This document shows, in pieces, positions 33,567 to 42,601 of a stretch of DNA of 64,000 bases. The notes beneath the pieces are model-generated. The model made no database searches. It was not told the origin of the DNA and worked only from the letters and a program-made list of their open reading frames with translations. The stretch covers positions 1 through 64,000 of the forward strand of contig NZ_LZRN01000013.1 in NCBI RefSeq assembly GCF_001678675.1. Reading direction: 5' to 3'. The stretch comes from Gelidibacter algens (GTDB taxonomy: Bacteria > Bacteroidota > Bacteroidia > Flavobacteriales > Flavobacteriaceae). Position 1 is the stretch's first letter. Each line of letters begins with the position of its first letter. Position numbers and translations under genes: made by a program.

Positions 33567-33692
33567 GTTGCCTTTCCGTGACCACGGAAATCTATTTATT
33601 TTTATTCGTACTACTAAAAAGTGTTAGGATTATCTGTTTGCCTAAGGAAACAAAAATACAAATTACTAACGTTAATCCTAATGGAATTAGTA

Positions 33693-34064
33693 TTAAAAAA
33701 ACCTAGGGTAATAAATGATTGAAGCCACAATAACCGCAGCAATTGAGGCAATGAAAACGGCTCCGGCGGCCACGTCTTTTATGCGCCCAATACTGGCATG
33801 AAGTTCAGGATGGATAAAGTCTGCAATGTATTCAATAGACGTGTTGACTCCTTCAATACTCATGACCAGACCGATCATGGCGACTTGAAACAACCATTCT
33901 GTTCTGGAGATCTCAAAGTAAAATCCTGCAACCGTCACAAGTATGGCTATAAAAAATTGAATCTGGATGCTGGCTTCAGTCCGCAGTAAAAGCAAGGCGC
34001 CTTTAAATGCCCATCCTACACTCTTTAAGCGATTGATCAGGAAGGAGTCTTTTTTATCGGACAT
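33693..34064 (-). CDS. dgkA: Diacylglycerol/undecaprenol kinase family protein
   Basis: This small integral membrane kinase of 123 residues phosphorylates diacylglycerol or undecaprenol. It begins with a soluble amphipathic segment (NRLKSVGWAFKGALLLLRTEASIQIQFFIAI), has three membrane helices (about 32-50, 58-75, 98-118) and the conserved catalytic segment GLVMSIEGVNTSIEYIADFIHPELHASIGRIKDVAAGAVFIASIAA with the metal-binding Glu residues. In this group the lipid is usually undecaprenol. It is 9 bp upstream of the tpx stop and read in the same direction, so tpx and dgkA may be co-transcribed. Confidence 0.9.
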   Translation of the reverse strand: MSDKKDSFLINRLKSVGWAFKGALLLLRTEASIQIQFFIAILVTVAGFYFEISRTEWLFQVAMIGLVMSIEGVNTSIEYIADFIHPELHASIGRIKDVAAGAVFIASIAAVIVASIIYYPRFF

Positions 34065-34073
34065 AAGAGAAAA

Positions 34074-34574
34074 CTAAGAAAGCGATTGTAACGCCGCTTC
34101 ATAATTAGGCTCTTCAGAAATTTCAGAAACCTGCTCTGTGTAGATCACTTCAGCTTTTTTGTTGAGCACGACTACACATCTTGAATGTAACCCTTCAAAA
34201 GGACCATCAACAATAGTCAGCCCAAAGGATTTTCCAAAATTACCGTCTCTGTAATCAGAAAGACATTCAACATTCTCCAAACCTTCTGCTCCACAAAATC
34301 GTGCCAGGGCAAATGGCAAATCTTTAGAAATGCAAAGCACTTTGGTATTCTCCAATCCGCTCGCCTTTTCATTGAAAGTTCTTACTGATTGCGCACACAC
34401 TCCTGTATCTACACTTGGGAAAATGTTAAGCACCACATTATGGCCTAAATAATCATTCAATGATTTTGAAGATAAATCAGTAGCTACCAATTTGAAATTT
34501 GGAACGTCAGTCCCTTTTTTTGGTAGTTCTCCATTAGTAGTTATTGGATTGCCTTTGAGTGTTATTGTTGCCAT
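34074..34574 (-). CDS. tpx: Thiol peroxidase (Tpx, atypical 2-Cys peroxiredoxin)
   Basis: The 166-residue protein reduces lipid peroxides and hydrogen peroxide with thioredoxin. It begins MATITLKGNPITTNGELPKKGTDVPNFKLV. The peroxidatic cysteine is in FPSVDTGVCAQSVRTFNEKA (about residue 61) and the resolving cysteine in LPFALARFCGAEGLENVECLSDYRD (about residue 95). Both are present, and the length is typical. It is followed by dgkA on the same strand. Confidence 0.95.
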   Translation of the reverse strand: MATITLKGNPITTNGELPKKGTDVPNFKLVATDLSSKSLNDYLGHNVVLNIFPSVDTGVCAQSVRTFNEKASGLENTKVLCISKDLPFALARFCGAEGLENVECLSDYRDGNFGKSFGLTIVDGPFEGLHSRCVVVLNKKAEVIYTEQVSEISEEPNYEAALQSLS

Positions 34575-34726
34575 AATAGATCGTATTTTATATTAAGATT
34601 TTAAATTTAAGAATTATTTGAAGTTTTCACTATTAATTAAAACATAATATTTCAAAGATGATAACAGCATTAAAGCATAAATTATCTTCTCAAAAATAAA
34701 ATAGTTTTTAATCCAACATTTAAAAA

Positions 34727-37157
34727 CTATCGCAGCTTTGCTCCAAGCTGCTCTTCAAAATTGGACTGCAGTTTGTTCATTATTTTATCAACCTGCTTAT
34801 CTGTAAGCGTGCTGTGTTCATCCTGGAATTTAAAGCTCACCGCATAACTCTTTTTACCAGCTGGGAGATTGTCACCCTGATAGACATCAAATAAATCAAC
34901 ATCTTTAAGTAAACGCTTTTCAGTTTGATTCGCAATGGTGTCAATCATTTCAAAAGTAATAGAGTCATCCAGAAGTAGCGCAAAATCACGTCTTGTTTCT
35001 GGATATTTAGGAAGTTCCTTAAAGTTGACGCTGTTGTGCTTGGCCATTTCAATGACATTGTCCCAATTGAAATCAGCAAACAAGACCTCTTGAGAAATAT
35101 CAAAGTGTTTTATGATTTTTTTGTTGACCAAACCAAAGTCTACCAAAGTCTTTTTGCCCAAGGACAAACTGATCCCTTCACTAAATATATCATTCTGGAT
35201 TGGAGAAATCTTGATACTGTTCAATCCCAGACGCTCTAAAACTGCGGTGATAATCCCTTTTAAGTAAAAGAAATTGCTTGGTTGCGCAGTAGAATTCCAA
35301 CGTTCGGAATCTTTGTTGCCCGTCAAAAACAGCGCCAAGTGTTTGTTTTCAATGTGCTTATCGCCATAAGTATGATAAGTTTTGCCAAACTCAAAAAGCT
35401 TAAGGTCTGAACGCCTTCTGTTAATGTTTCGGCTTACGGCTTCCAAACCAGAAAATAATAAGCTTTGACGCATGACGCTCAAATCATTGCTCAATGGGTT
35501 GAGCATAACCACATTGTGTGCCTCTTTCAAATTTTCAGTTAAATTGACATAAGCAGGTGAGGTTAAAGAGTTGGATAATATCTCATAAAATCCTTGTGCT
35601 GCCAATTGATTTCCAACGATATTTTGAAGTTTAAAATCTTCAAAACGCGAGGTGTTAGAGATGGAGGCATTTAATTTTTCGGTCGTGTTGATGTTGTTGT
35701 AACCATAAACTCTCAAGACTTCCTCAATGATGTCTGCTTCACGAACCACGTCATTTCTATAAGCAGGAACAGTGAGGCCCAAACCTGTCTCCGTCACATT
35801 ATTGATTTTGATATCTAAAGACATCAGAATCCTTTTTATAACGTCCTTCGGGATTTCTTCACCGATTTAAGTTTTTGGGCTATTTTACAAAGCTCATGCG
35901 TACTTGAAAGTCTTCTATTTTTTTGGGATAGATGTCCACAAGGTTACTGGTGATATTACCTCCGGCAACTTCCTGTATCAACAAGGCCGCACGCTTAAGG
36001 GCGTATTCTGTAATATTAGGGTCAACACCGCGCTCAAACCTGAATGAAGCGTCTGTGTTCAAATTATGTCTTTTGGCCGATTTTCTGATACTTACTGGAT
36101 TGAAGTAAGCACTTTCTAAGAAGATACTTGTGGTATGTTCAGTAACTCCTGAATTTTCGCCACCAAAAACACCTGCAATACACATTGGTTTTGTCGTATC
36201 ACAAATCATTAAGTCTTCTTCATGGAGTTCACGTTCAATACCGTCTAAGGTTTTAAACTTGGTCCCTTTTGGCAGTGTTTTTACTACCACTTTATTTCCT
36301 TCAATTTTGTTGGCATCAAACGCATGAAGGGGTTGGCCAAGTTCATGAAGCACATAATTGGTCACGTCAACAATATTGTTTTTTGGCGTTAACCCAATCG
36401 CTTTAAGTCTGTTTTGCAACCAAGCAGGTGAGGTGCCTACCTTAATACCTGAAATGGTAACGCCACAATAGCGTGGTGCCAGTTCTTTATCTTCAACTTC
36501 GACATCAATTTTCAAAGTTCTATTATCAACGCGAAAGGCACTCACTGAGGGGGTTATCAATTCTACCTGAATATCTTTTTGTAAAAGTCCAGCCCTTAAG
36601 TCTCTAGCGGTTCCAAAGTGACTCATTGCATCAGCTCTATTTGGGGTTAGGCCAATCTCAAAAACCTGATCGTTTTCTACTTCATAAAGCTCAGCAACCA
36701 AAGTACCAACCGTGATGTCGTCAGGCAAAACCAAAATACCCTCATGGGAGGTACCAAGTCCTAACTCGTCTTCGGCACATATCATTCCATGACTTTCTTC
36801 GCCTCTTATTTTTCCTTTCTTGATGGTCCAGGCTTCCCCTTCATCTGTATAGAGCGTGGAGCCAATGGTCGCCACAGGTACTTTTTGACCTGCAGCTACG
36901 TTTGGTGCACCGCATACAATTTGTAATGGTGCGCCAGAGCCAATGTTTACGGTAGTAATTTTAAGACGGTCAGCATTTGGGTGTTGGATACAGGTGAGTA
37001 CTTCACCCACCACAATGTCTTCCAATCCGCCCTTGACTGATTGAAAATTGTGAATGCCTTCAACTTCAAGTCCCAAATCTGTCAGGAGCTCGCCCGTTTG
37101 TTCTGGAGTCCAATTACTATTGACAAATTGCTTTAACCAATTATAGGAAATCTTCAT
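34727..37157 (-). CDS. pheT: Phenylalanyl-tRNA synthetase beta subunit, split by small indels
   Basis: PheT with PheS charges tRNA-Phe and is essential. The N-terminal frame (37157-35880, 425 residues) holds the B1 start MKISYNWLKQFVNS, the EMAP-type tRNA-binding domain (VVGEVLTCIQHPNADRLKITTVN), B3/B4 and the start of B5 (FERGVDPN). The C-terminal frame (35824-34727) continues with SLDIKINNVTETGLGLTVPAYRNDVVREADIIEEVLRVYGY, the core domain and the FDX-ACB domain (KELPKYPETRRDFALLLDD). Between them (35825-35885) the reading is IGEEIPKDVIKRILM in the second frame. At least two small A-run errors would be needed to join RMSFVK to LIGEEIPKD. The total, about 805 residues, is normal. No replacement copy is in the window. 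Confidence 0.88.
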
Positions 37158-37359
37158 TTTTTGATTGTTATGCTATAGGCAGTTGTAGTTTATCCAAATG
37201 TTTACAGTAAGAATAATCTAAAGACGGCCAGTGTCGCGTCTAATTTTAAATATGGGGTAAAGATAATAATAGTATATAGTTATGGAAATTGTAAATTATT
37301 TTATTTTATATGTTTTTTTGTCTTTATTTTCGGCCTCAAATAAAAGTCCCTAGTTCATT

Positions 37360-38571
37360 ATGAAGTATATGCTTATAATTTTATCCGCTCTAACTCTGGT
37401 TTCCTGCAACAAGGATTATTCAAAAAAGATGCAGCACGGTAAATGGTTGGGTCAAATGCAGGTGAGCGCCGATGAGAAATTGCCTTTTAATTTTGAGGTC
37501 ACTTCAGATAGAAGTTTGAAAATTATAAATGCCGAAGAAGTGATCTTGGTAGATGACATCACCTATAAAAACGATTCTATTTTTATTAAAATGCCAGTTT
37601 TTGAAGGATATTTTGCTGTGAAGCTTACGGAAGAAGGGGTGAGCGGTCATTTTATCAATAAAAGTATGGATATTAACATCCCTTTTAAAGCGATTTATAA
37701 TTCTAAAGCCCGTTTTGAAACCAAACAAGCGGCAAAAACCGATATTACGGGAAACTGGGAAGTGGTATTTAGCCCTGATTCACATGAAGATATTTACTTT
37801 GCGAAAGGAATCTTCCAGCAAAAGGGACAACAGGTAACGGGCACTTTCAGAACTAAGATAGGCGATTACAGATATTTGGAAGGCGTTGTTGACGGGGATA
37901 CATTGAAACTATCGGCATTTGATGGGGCACACGCATTTTTGTTTGTGGCAACAGTCAAGGATAGTACGCTGAATGGTGTTTTTTATTCTGGAAATAATTG
38001 GAGTGAGCCTTTTAGTGCAAAACGGAATGACAACTTTGAGCTACCAGATGCCAACGCACTTACTTCAATGGCTGATAGCTATGAGCGCTTGGAATTTAGT
38101 TTTCCCAATGAGGCAGGTCAAATGGTTTCTTTAGCTGATGAAAAATTCCAAAATAAAGTAGTTGTGGTACAGCTTATGGGAACATGGTGTCCAAATTGTT
38201 TGGACGAAAGCACTTTTTTCTCTGAATACACCAAAATAAATTCTGAAAAAGATGTCGAATTTGTAGCGCTTGCTTTTGAAAATGCCAAAACAGATTCTCT
38301 GGCATTTGTGGGAATTAAACGTTTAAAAGATCGATTGGGTATTGAATATCCAGTGCTGTTGGCGCAATATGGAACTTCTGATAAGTTGGAAGCACAGACA
38401 AGGTTGCCCATGCTCAATGAAGTATTGTCTTACCCAACCACCATATTTGTTGATAAAACAGGTCAAGTCCGAAAAATCCATACCGGTTTTAATGGTCCTG
38501 CAACGGGAGAGAAATATGTGGCGTTTAAAAATGAGTTTAGGACATTTATAGATGAACTTTTGGCTGAGTAG
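37360..38571 (+). CDS. TlpA-family thioredoxin-fold lipoprotein
   Basis: The 403-residue protein has a lipoprotein signal (MKYMLIILSALTLVSCNKD, Cys about 16), an N-terminal beta-rich half with two similar domains (HGKWLGQMQVSADEKLPFNFEV and ITGNWEVVFSPDSHEDIYFAKGIFQQKGQQVTGTFRT), and a C-terminal thioredoxin-like domain (about 245-400) with the active site GTWCPNCLDES (CPNC) and the cis-proline segment YPTTIFVDKTGQVRKI. TlpA proteins are periplasmic disulfide reductases, and the Bacteroidota versions are often membrane-anchored. It is divergent from pheT. Confidence 0.88.
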   Translation: MKYMLIILSALTLVSCNKDYSKKMQHGKWLGQMQVSADEKLPFNFEVTSDRSLKIINAEEVILVDDITYKNDSIFIKMPVFEGYFAVKLTEEGVSGHFINKSMDINIPFKAIYNSKARFETKQAAKTDITGNWEVVFSPDSHEDIYFAKGIFQQKGQQVTGTFRTKIGDYRYLEGVVDGDTLKLSAFDGAHAFLFVATVKDSTLNGVFYSGNNWSEPFSAKRNDNFELPDANALTSMADSYERLEFSFPNEAGQMVSLADEKFQNKVVVVQLMGTWCPNCLDESTFFSEYTKINSEKDVEFVALAFENAKTDSLAFVGIKRLKDRLGIEYPVLLAQYGTSDKLEAQTRLPMLNEVLSYPTTIFVDKTGQVRKIHTGFNGPATGEKYVAFKNEFRTFIDELLAE

Positions 38572-38637
38572 ACCTCAATAAATTTTGGCCTATGCAGTTT
38601 TTGATTGACCATTTTGCCGGTAATGTTTATTTTTTAG

Positions 38638-38721
38638 CTTCCACCTTCAAGCTTCAAGCTTCAACCTTCCACCTTCCACCTTCCAGCTTCCAGCTCCCAG
38701 CTTCCAACTTCCAGCTTCCAA
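38638..38721. repeat. Heptamer tandem array (CTTCCAN)12
   Basis: Twelve consecutive 7-bp units of the form CTTCCAN (with CTTCAAG, CTTCAAC and CTCCCAG variants) fill the space between the TlpA gene and miaE, ending 10 bp before the miaE stop. Confidence 0.9.
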
Positions 38722-38731
38722 CATCTCGTTA

Positions 38732-39313
38732 CTACCCGTGTATACTTTCAGATTTCCCATAACTCTTAATCAGTTCCCCTTCAAATTCTACCAATTCTTT
38801 CCAGCGTTTGTCCACATCAATATCTTTTCCATATTTGCGCGCATAGCTTATAAAAAGCGTGTAATGGCCAGCTTCACTCACCATTAAATCATAGTAGAAT
38901 TTTGAAAGCTCAGGGTCTTTTACGTGTTGTGAAAGCATTTTAAAGCGTTCACAACTTCTGGCTTCAATCATGGCAGAAAATAAGAGTCTGTCTACCATAC
39001 TCTGTAAATGGTTGCCACCTTTGTTCATAAATTTGTAAAGTTCATTGACATAGCTGTCTTTGCGCTCCCTGCCTAAAGTATAGCCTCTCTTTTTGATGAT
39101 CTCGTGCACCAATTGAAAATGTTCCAATTCTTCTTTGGCAAGCTCCAATAAATCGGTTACCAAATCTTCATACTGCGAATTATGTGTAATAATAGTAATT
39201 GCATTAGTAGCGGCCTTCTGCTCACACCATGCATGGTCTGTTAAAATTTCTTCGATATTCTCTTCCGCAATGACAGTCCATCGCGGGTCAGTTTCTAGTT
39301 TGAGGTGTAGCAT
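38732..39313 (-). CDS. miaE: tRNA-(ms2io6A)-hydroxylase MiaE
   Basis: MiaE hydroxylates the isopentenyl group of ms2i6A37 in tRNA using a di-iron centre. The 193-residue protein is a four-helix ferritin-like fold with the iron ligands in HAWCEQKAATNAI, LLELAKEELEHFQLVHEII (ExxH), RLLFSAMIEARSCERFKML and LMVSEAGHYTLFISYARKYG (ExxH). Length and spacing are those of the family. It is single on the minus strand, with the CTTCCAN array directly after its stop. Confidence 0.92.
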   Translation of the reverse strand: MLHLKLETDPRWTVIAEENIEEILTDHAWCEQKAATNAITIITHNSQYEDLVTDLLELAKEELEHFQLVHEIIKKRGYTLGRERKDSYVNELYKFMNKGGNHLQSMVDRLLFSAMIEARSCERFKMLSQHVKDPELSKFYYDLMVSEAGHYTLFISYARKYGKDIDVDKRWKELVEFEGELIKSYGKSESIHG

Positions 39314-39550
39314 TTTGTATAATTATAATCGAAGAATAAGCTTTCGGATATTTAGGCGCGAAGATAGTGCTATTTAATTTGAATTGTTGAAGTGCAATTA
39401 GCATGTGATCTGTTTTGGGGCGTTAGTTAGGAAATATGCAAGATTGGAGAAAGGCGTTAACACTGAGCAAGTTTAATCATCAGTCTATTGGGCTGAAGCG
39501 GTCTCAACATAGTTTAGAGGTAATATTTGTTTTGCTAAATGTAAAGTTTA

Positions 39551-39582
39551 TTTGTCTAAAGGTTTAATTTGTTTTACATTTG
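39551..39582 (+). promoter_or_regulatory. Bacteroidota-type promoter
   Basis: TTTG (39551-39554), a 20-bp spacer and TACATTTG (39575-39582) match the -33 TTTG / -7 TAnnTTTG consensus, 28 bp upstream of the membrane protein start at 39610. Confidence 0.6.
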
Positions 39583-39609
39583 TTCAAAATATAATTAACA
39601 CCTTATGTT

Positions 39610-40086
39610 ATGAAAGCAAATTATCTATTTCCCAATAGGTTTAAACAAATCGGTTGGTTTATGCTTATTCCTTCCGCAATTATTGGTCTAGTAACCCTAA
39701 TATATGAGTATGAGCCAAACTTTTTAGATTATGATGTTCCGGCTATTTTTATTGATGAGCTTTTAGGCAATAAGCAACTGTTCGGAATGGTCAGTAATAA
39801 TATCCTGAATGAAATCTTCGGGGTTTTAATTATTATTAGTTCCTTGCTCGTCGCATTTTCAAAAGAAAAATTAGAAGACGAATATATTTCAAAAATAAGA
39901 CTGGAGTCTTTGGTTTGGGCTGTTTATGTTAACTATGGTATTCTTTTATTTTCGTTTTTATTTATTTTCGATTTTTCCTTTTTATGGGTTATGATATTTA
40001 ATATGTACACAGTTTTGCTCTTCTTTATCGTCAGATTTAATTGGCAAATTTCTAAACTTAAAAAATCAGCGAGTTATGAAGAATAG
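39610..40086 (+). CDS. Hypothetical four-helix membrane protein
   Basis: The 158-residue protein has four membrane segments (about residues 14-31, 62-81, 103-121 and 126-147) and short loops; NNILNEIFGVLIIISSLLVAFSKEKLEDEYISKIRLESLVWAVYVNYGILLFSFLFIF is the middle. It overlaps the following XRE regulator by 11 bp. Such membrane protein plus small HTH pairs are common in flavobacteria and suggest a sensing or immunity role for the membrane protein, but I do not recognise a named family. A good promoter lies upstream. Confidence 0.7.
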   Translation: MKANYLFPNRFKQIGWFMLIPSAIIGLVTLIYEYEPNFLDYDVPAIFIDELLGNKQLFGMVSNNILNEIFGVLIIISSLLVAFSKEKLEDEYISKIRLESLVWAVYVNYGILLFSFLFIFDFSFLWVMIFNMYTVLLFFIVRFNWQISKLKKSASYEE

Positions 40087-40282
40087 TATTAAAGTGGAAC
40101 GCGCGAAAAAAAATATTACGCAAGCGGAGCTGGCCAATTTGATACATGTCAGTAGACAAACCATCAATGCTATGGAACTGGGCAAATATGTGCCCTCTAC
40201 GGTTTTGGCGCTGCGGTTGGCCAAAATTTTTGAAGTTGAAGTAAGTCAGATTTTTATCTTAGAAGAATCAGATTGGACTTAG
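40076..40282 (+). CDS. Small XRE-family transcriptional regulator
   Basis: The 68-residue protein is a single Cro/C1 helix-turn-helix: MKNSIKVERAKKNITQAELANLIHVSRQTINAMELGKYVPSTVLALRLAKIFEVEVSQIFILEE. It belongs to the short group whose genes are paired with a membrane protein. Its start overlaps the end of the membrane protein gene by 11 bp, so translation is likely coupled. It may regulate the shared promoter. No own promoter is visible. Confidence 0.88.
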   Translation: MKNSIKVERAKKNITQAELANLIHVSRQTINAMELGKYVPSTVLALRLAKIFEVEVSQIFILEESDWT

Positions 40283-40298
40283 GAAACACGATTGGCAA

Positions 40299-42401
40299 TT
40301 ACGAAATATAATTCCAAATGTTTTTATACTTGCCCAATTGTCCATACGTATAACGCAATACTTTATTTTCGGACGCGGCAAGGGAAGGGTCAGCCTTCAG
40401 GATTGCTTTGGCGTAATAACGAGCATGCTGTAAAATATCCTTATCCTTGATCACGTCAGCTATTTTGAGGTTCAACACACCACTTTGCTGTGTACCCATC
40501 AAATCTCCCGGACCTCTAAGTCTCAAATCCACTTCGGCAATTTCAAAGCCGTCATTGGTGCTGACCATGGTTTGCAGCCTGGTTTTGCTGTCTTCGCTAA
40601 GTTTGTGGCTGGTCATCAAAATACAGTAGCTTTGTTCAGCGCCACGGCCAACACGTCCTCTCAATTGATGCAGTTGTGATAACCCAAAACGTTCAGCGCT
40701 TTCAATAATCATGACGGATGCATTCGGAACATTGACGCCAACTTCAATAACCGTGGTGGCGACCATGATTTGAGTTTCGCCTTTAACGAAGCGTTGCATC
40801 TCAAAATCTTTATCGGCAGGTTTCATTTGGCCATGAACAATTGAGATTTGATATTGAGGTAAGGGGAATTCCCTAGAGATACTTTCATAGCCATCCATCA
40901 AATCTTTATAATCCATTTTTTCGCTTTCTTGAATTAATGGATAGACGATATAAATTTGCCGTCCTTTTTCAATTTCATCTCTTATGAATCTGAAAACTTT
41001 CAGCCGATTTTTATCATACCTATGGACGGTTTTGATGTCCTTTCTTCCGGGTGGCAATTCATCAATTACCGATACATCCAGATCGCCATAAACAGACATG
41101 GCTAAGGTTCTCGGAATTGGGGTAGCAGTCATTATTAAAACGTGGGGAGGCGAGGTGTTTTTATGCCACAATTTACTCCGTTGCGCAACACCAAATCGGT
41201 GTTGTTCATCAATGATGGCGAGCCCTAAATTTTTGAATTTTACCTTATCTTCAAGCAAGGCATGCGTGCCAATTAAGATGTCCAATTCGCCATTTTCGAG
41301 CGCTTCGTGAATTTTTCGTCTTTCTGAAGTTTTGGTTGAACCAGTGAGTATTTTAATACTGATGTTCAGTTCGTTACATAGTTGAACTAAACCATGATAG
41401 TGTTGTACTGACAAAATTTCAGTCGGTGCCATCAAACAGGCTTGAAAACCGTTGTCAAGTGCCATTAACATTGACATGAGCGCTACTATGGTCTTTCCTG
41501 ATCCAACATCGCCTTGCAAGAGGCGGTTCATTTGGGCATTGCTGCCTAAATCAGCCCTGATTTCTTTCAGAACCCGTTTTTGTGCGTTGGTCAAATCGAA
41601 GGGCAAATGCTCTTGAAAAAAGGTGTTGAAATAATGCCCGACATGCACAAAATTGAAGCCTTTAATTTTTGATTTATGAATCAGATTCTTGATGATCAAT
41701 TGCAACTGAATATAAAATAATTCTTCAAATTTCAATCGGAATTGTGCCTGTGATAAGAGCTCTTGATTCTCTGGAAAATGGATGTTAAATAACGCTTTGT
41801 TTTTGGAAATTAATTTGAGTTCAGACAGTAAATTTTCAGATAGAGTTTCTTCAAATTGTCCCTTGGTTTCCAGAAATAATTGCTGCATTATTTTATTTAA
41901 AACCCGATTGGAAATTCCTTTATTTGCCAATTTTTCGGTAGACGGGTAGATGGGTTGCATAGCTGAACGTAAATTCTTTTCATGCTCCTCTAGCAGTTCC
42001 ATTTCAGGATGTGGCATATTGAAAACACCATTGAACCAATTGGTTTTTCCAAAAATCACATATTTTTTTCCAAATTTCAGGCTCTCCCTGACCCATTTGT
42101 GGCCTCTAAACCAAACCAGTTCTATAATTCCAGTCTCATCTTTAAAGGTAGCAACCAATCGTTTCGCTCTCCCTTCTCCCATGTCTTTCAAGCTGGTAAT
42201 TTCTCCTATAATTTGAACATCAGCAGTATTGCGCTGTAATTGGTTGATTTTATAGTATTGGGTTTTGTCAATATAACGGTTGGGGAAGAGGTTGATGAGG
42301 TCTTGATAGGTGTGAATGCCAAGTTCGCTTCGGAGCAAATCTGCACGATTTGGGCCGACACCTTTAAGGTAATCGATTGGCGTTTGAAGTTTGGCATTCA
42401 T
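40299..42401 (-). CDS. recG: ATP-dependent DNA helicase RecG
   Basis: RecG remodels stalled forks and branch-migrates Holliday junctions. The 700-residue protein has the N-terminal wedge (OB) domain (TPIDYLKGVGPNRADLLRSELGIHTYQDLINLFPNRYID, then IIGEITSLKDMGEGRAKRLVATFKD), Walker A LLQGDVGSGKTIVALMSML, DEQH in LAIIDEQHRFGVAQR, TATPIPRTLAM, and the C-terminal motifs VATTVIEVGVNVPNASVMII and QLRGRVGRG. The C-terminal RecG wedge end FGLSQLHQLRGRVG and GDLMGTQQSG are present. Complete and of normal length. Confidence 0.96.
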   Translation of the reverse strand: MNAKLQTPIDYLKGVGPNRADLLRSELGIHTYQDLINLFPNRYIDKTQYYKINQLQRNTADVQIIGEITSLKDMGEGRAKRLVATFKDETGIIELVWFRGHKWVRESLKFGKKYVIFGKTNWFNGVFNMPHPEMELLEEHEKNLRSAMQPIYPSTEKLANKGISNRVLNKIMQQLFLETKGQFEETLSENLLSELKLISKNKALFNIHFPENQELLSQAQFRLKFEELFYIQLQLIIKNLIHKSKIKGFNFVHVGHYFNTFFQEHLPFDLTNAQKRVLKEIRADLGSNAQMNRLLQGDVGSGKTIVALMSMLMALDNGFQACLMAPTEILSVQHYHGLVQLCNELNISIKILTGSTKTSERRKIHEALENGELDILIGTHALLEDKVKFKNLGLAIIDEQHRFGVAQRSKLWHKNTSPPHVLIMTATPIPRTLAMSVYGDLDVSVIDELPPGRKDIKTVHRYDKNRLKVFRFIRDEIEKGRQIYIVYPLIQESEKMDYKDLMDGYESISREFPLPQYQISIVHGQMKPADKDFEMQRFVKGETQIMVATTVIEVGVNVPNASVMIIESAERFGLSQLHQLRGRVGRGAEQSYCILMTSHKLSEDSKTRLQTMVSTNDGFEIAEVDLRLRGPGDLMGTQQSGVLNLKIADVIKDKDILQHARYYAKAILKADPSLAASENKVLRYTYGQLGKYKNIWNYIS

Positions 42402-42601
42402 AGTGCGAATTTAATCAATTCCTACGAATGCAGGAATCTCATTGAGAATTGAATTGCAGTCTGGGTGAGTAAAGCACAACACTTTTATAAAAGTGCATGA
42501 GATTAAATGCACAAAGTGTTTATAGTTAAATATAGCGTCGTGGCACTAACAATAGCAATATTTTTTTCTTATTTTGGTCATATCTTAACCAAACTCTGAC
42601 C

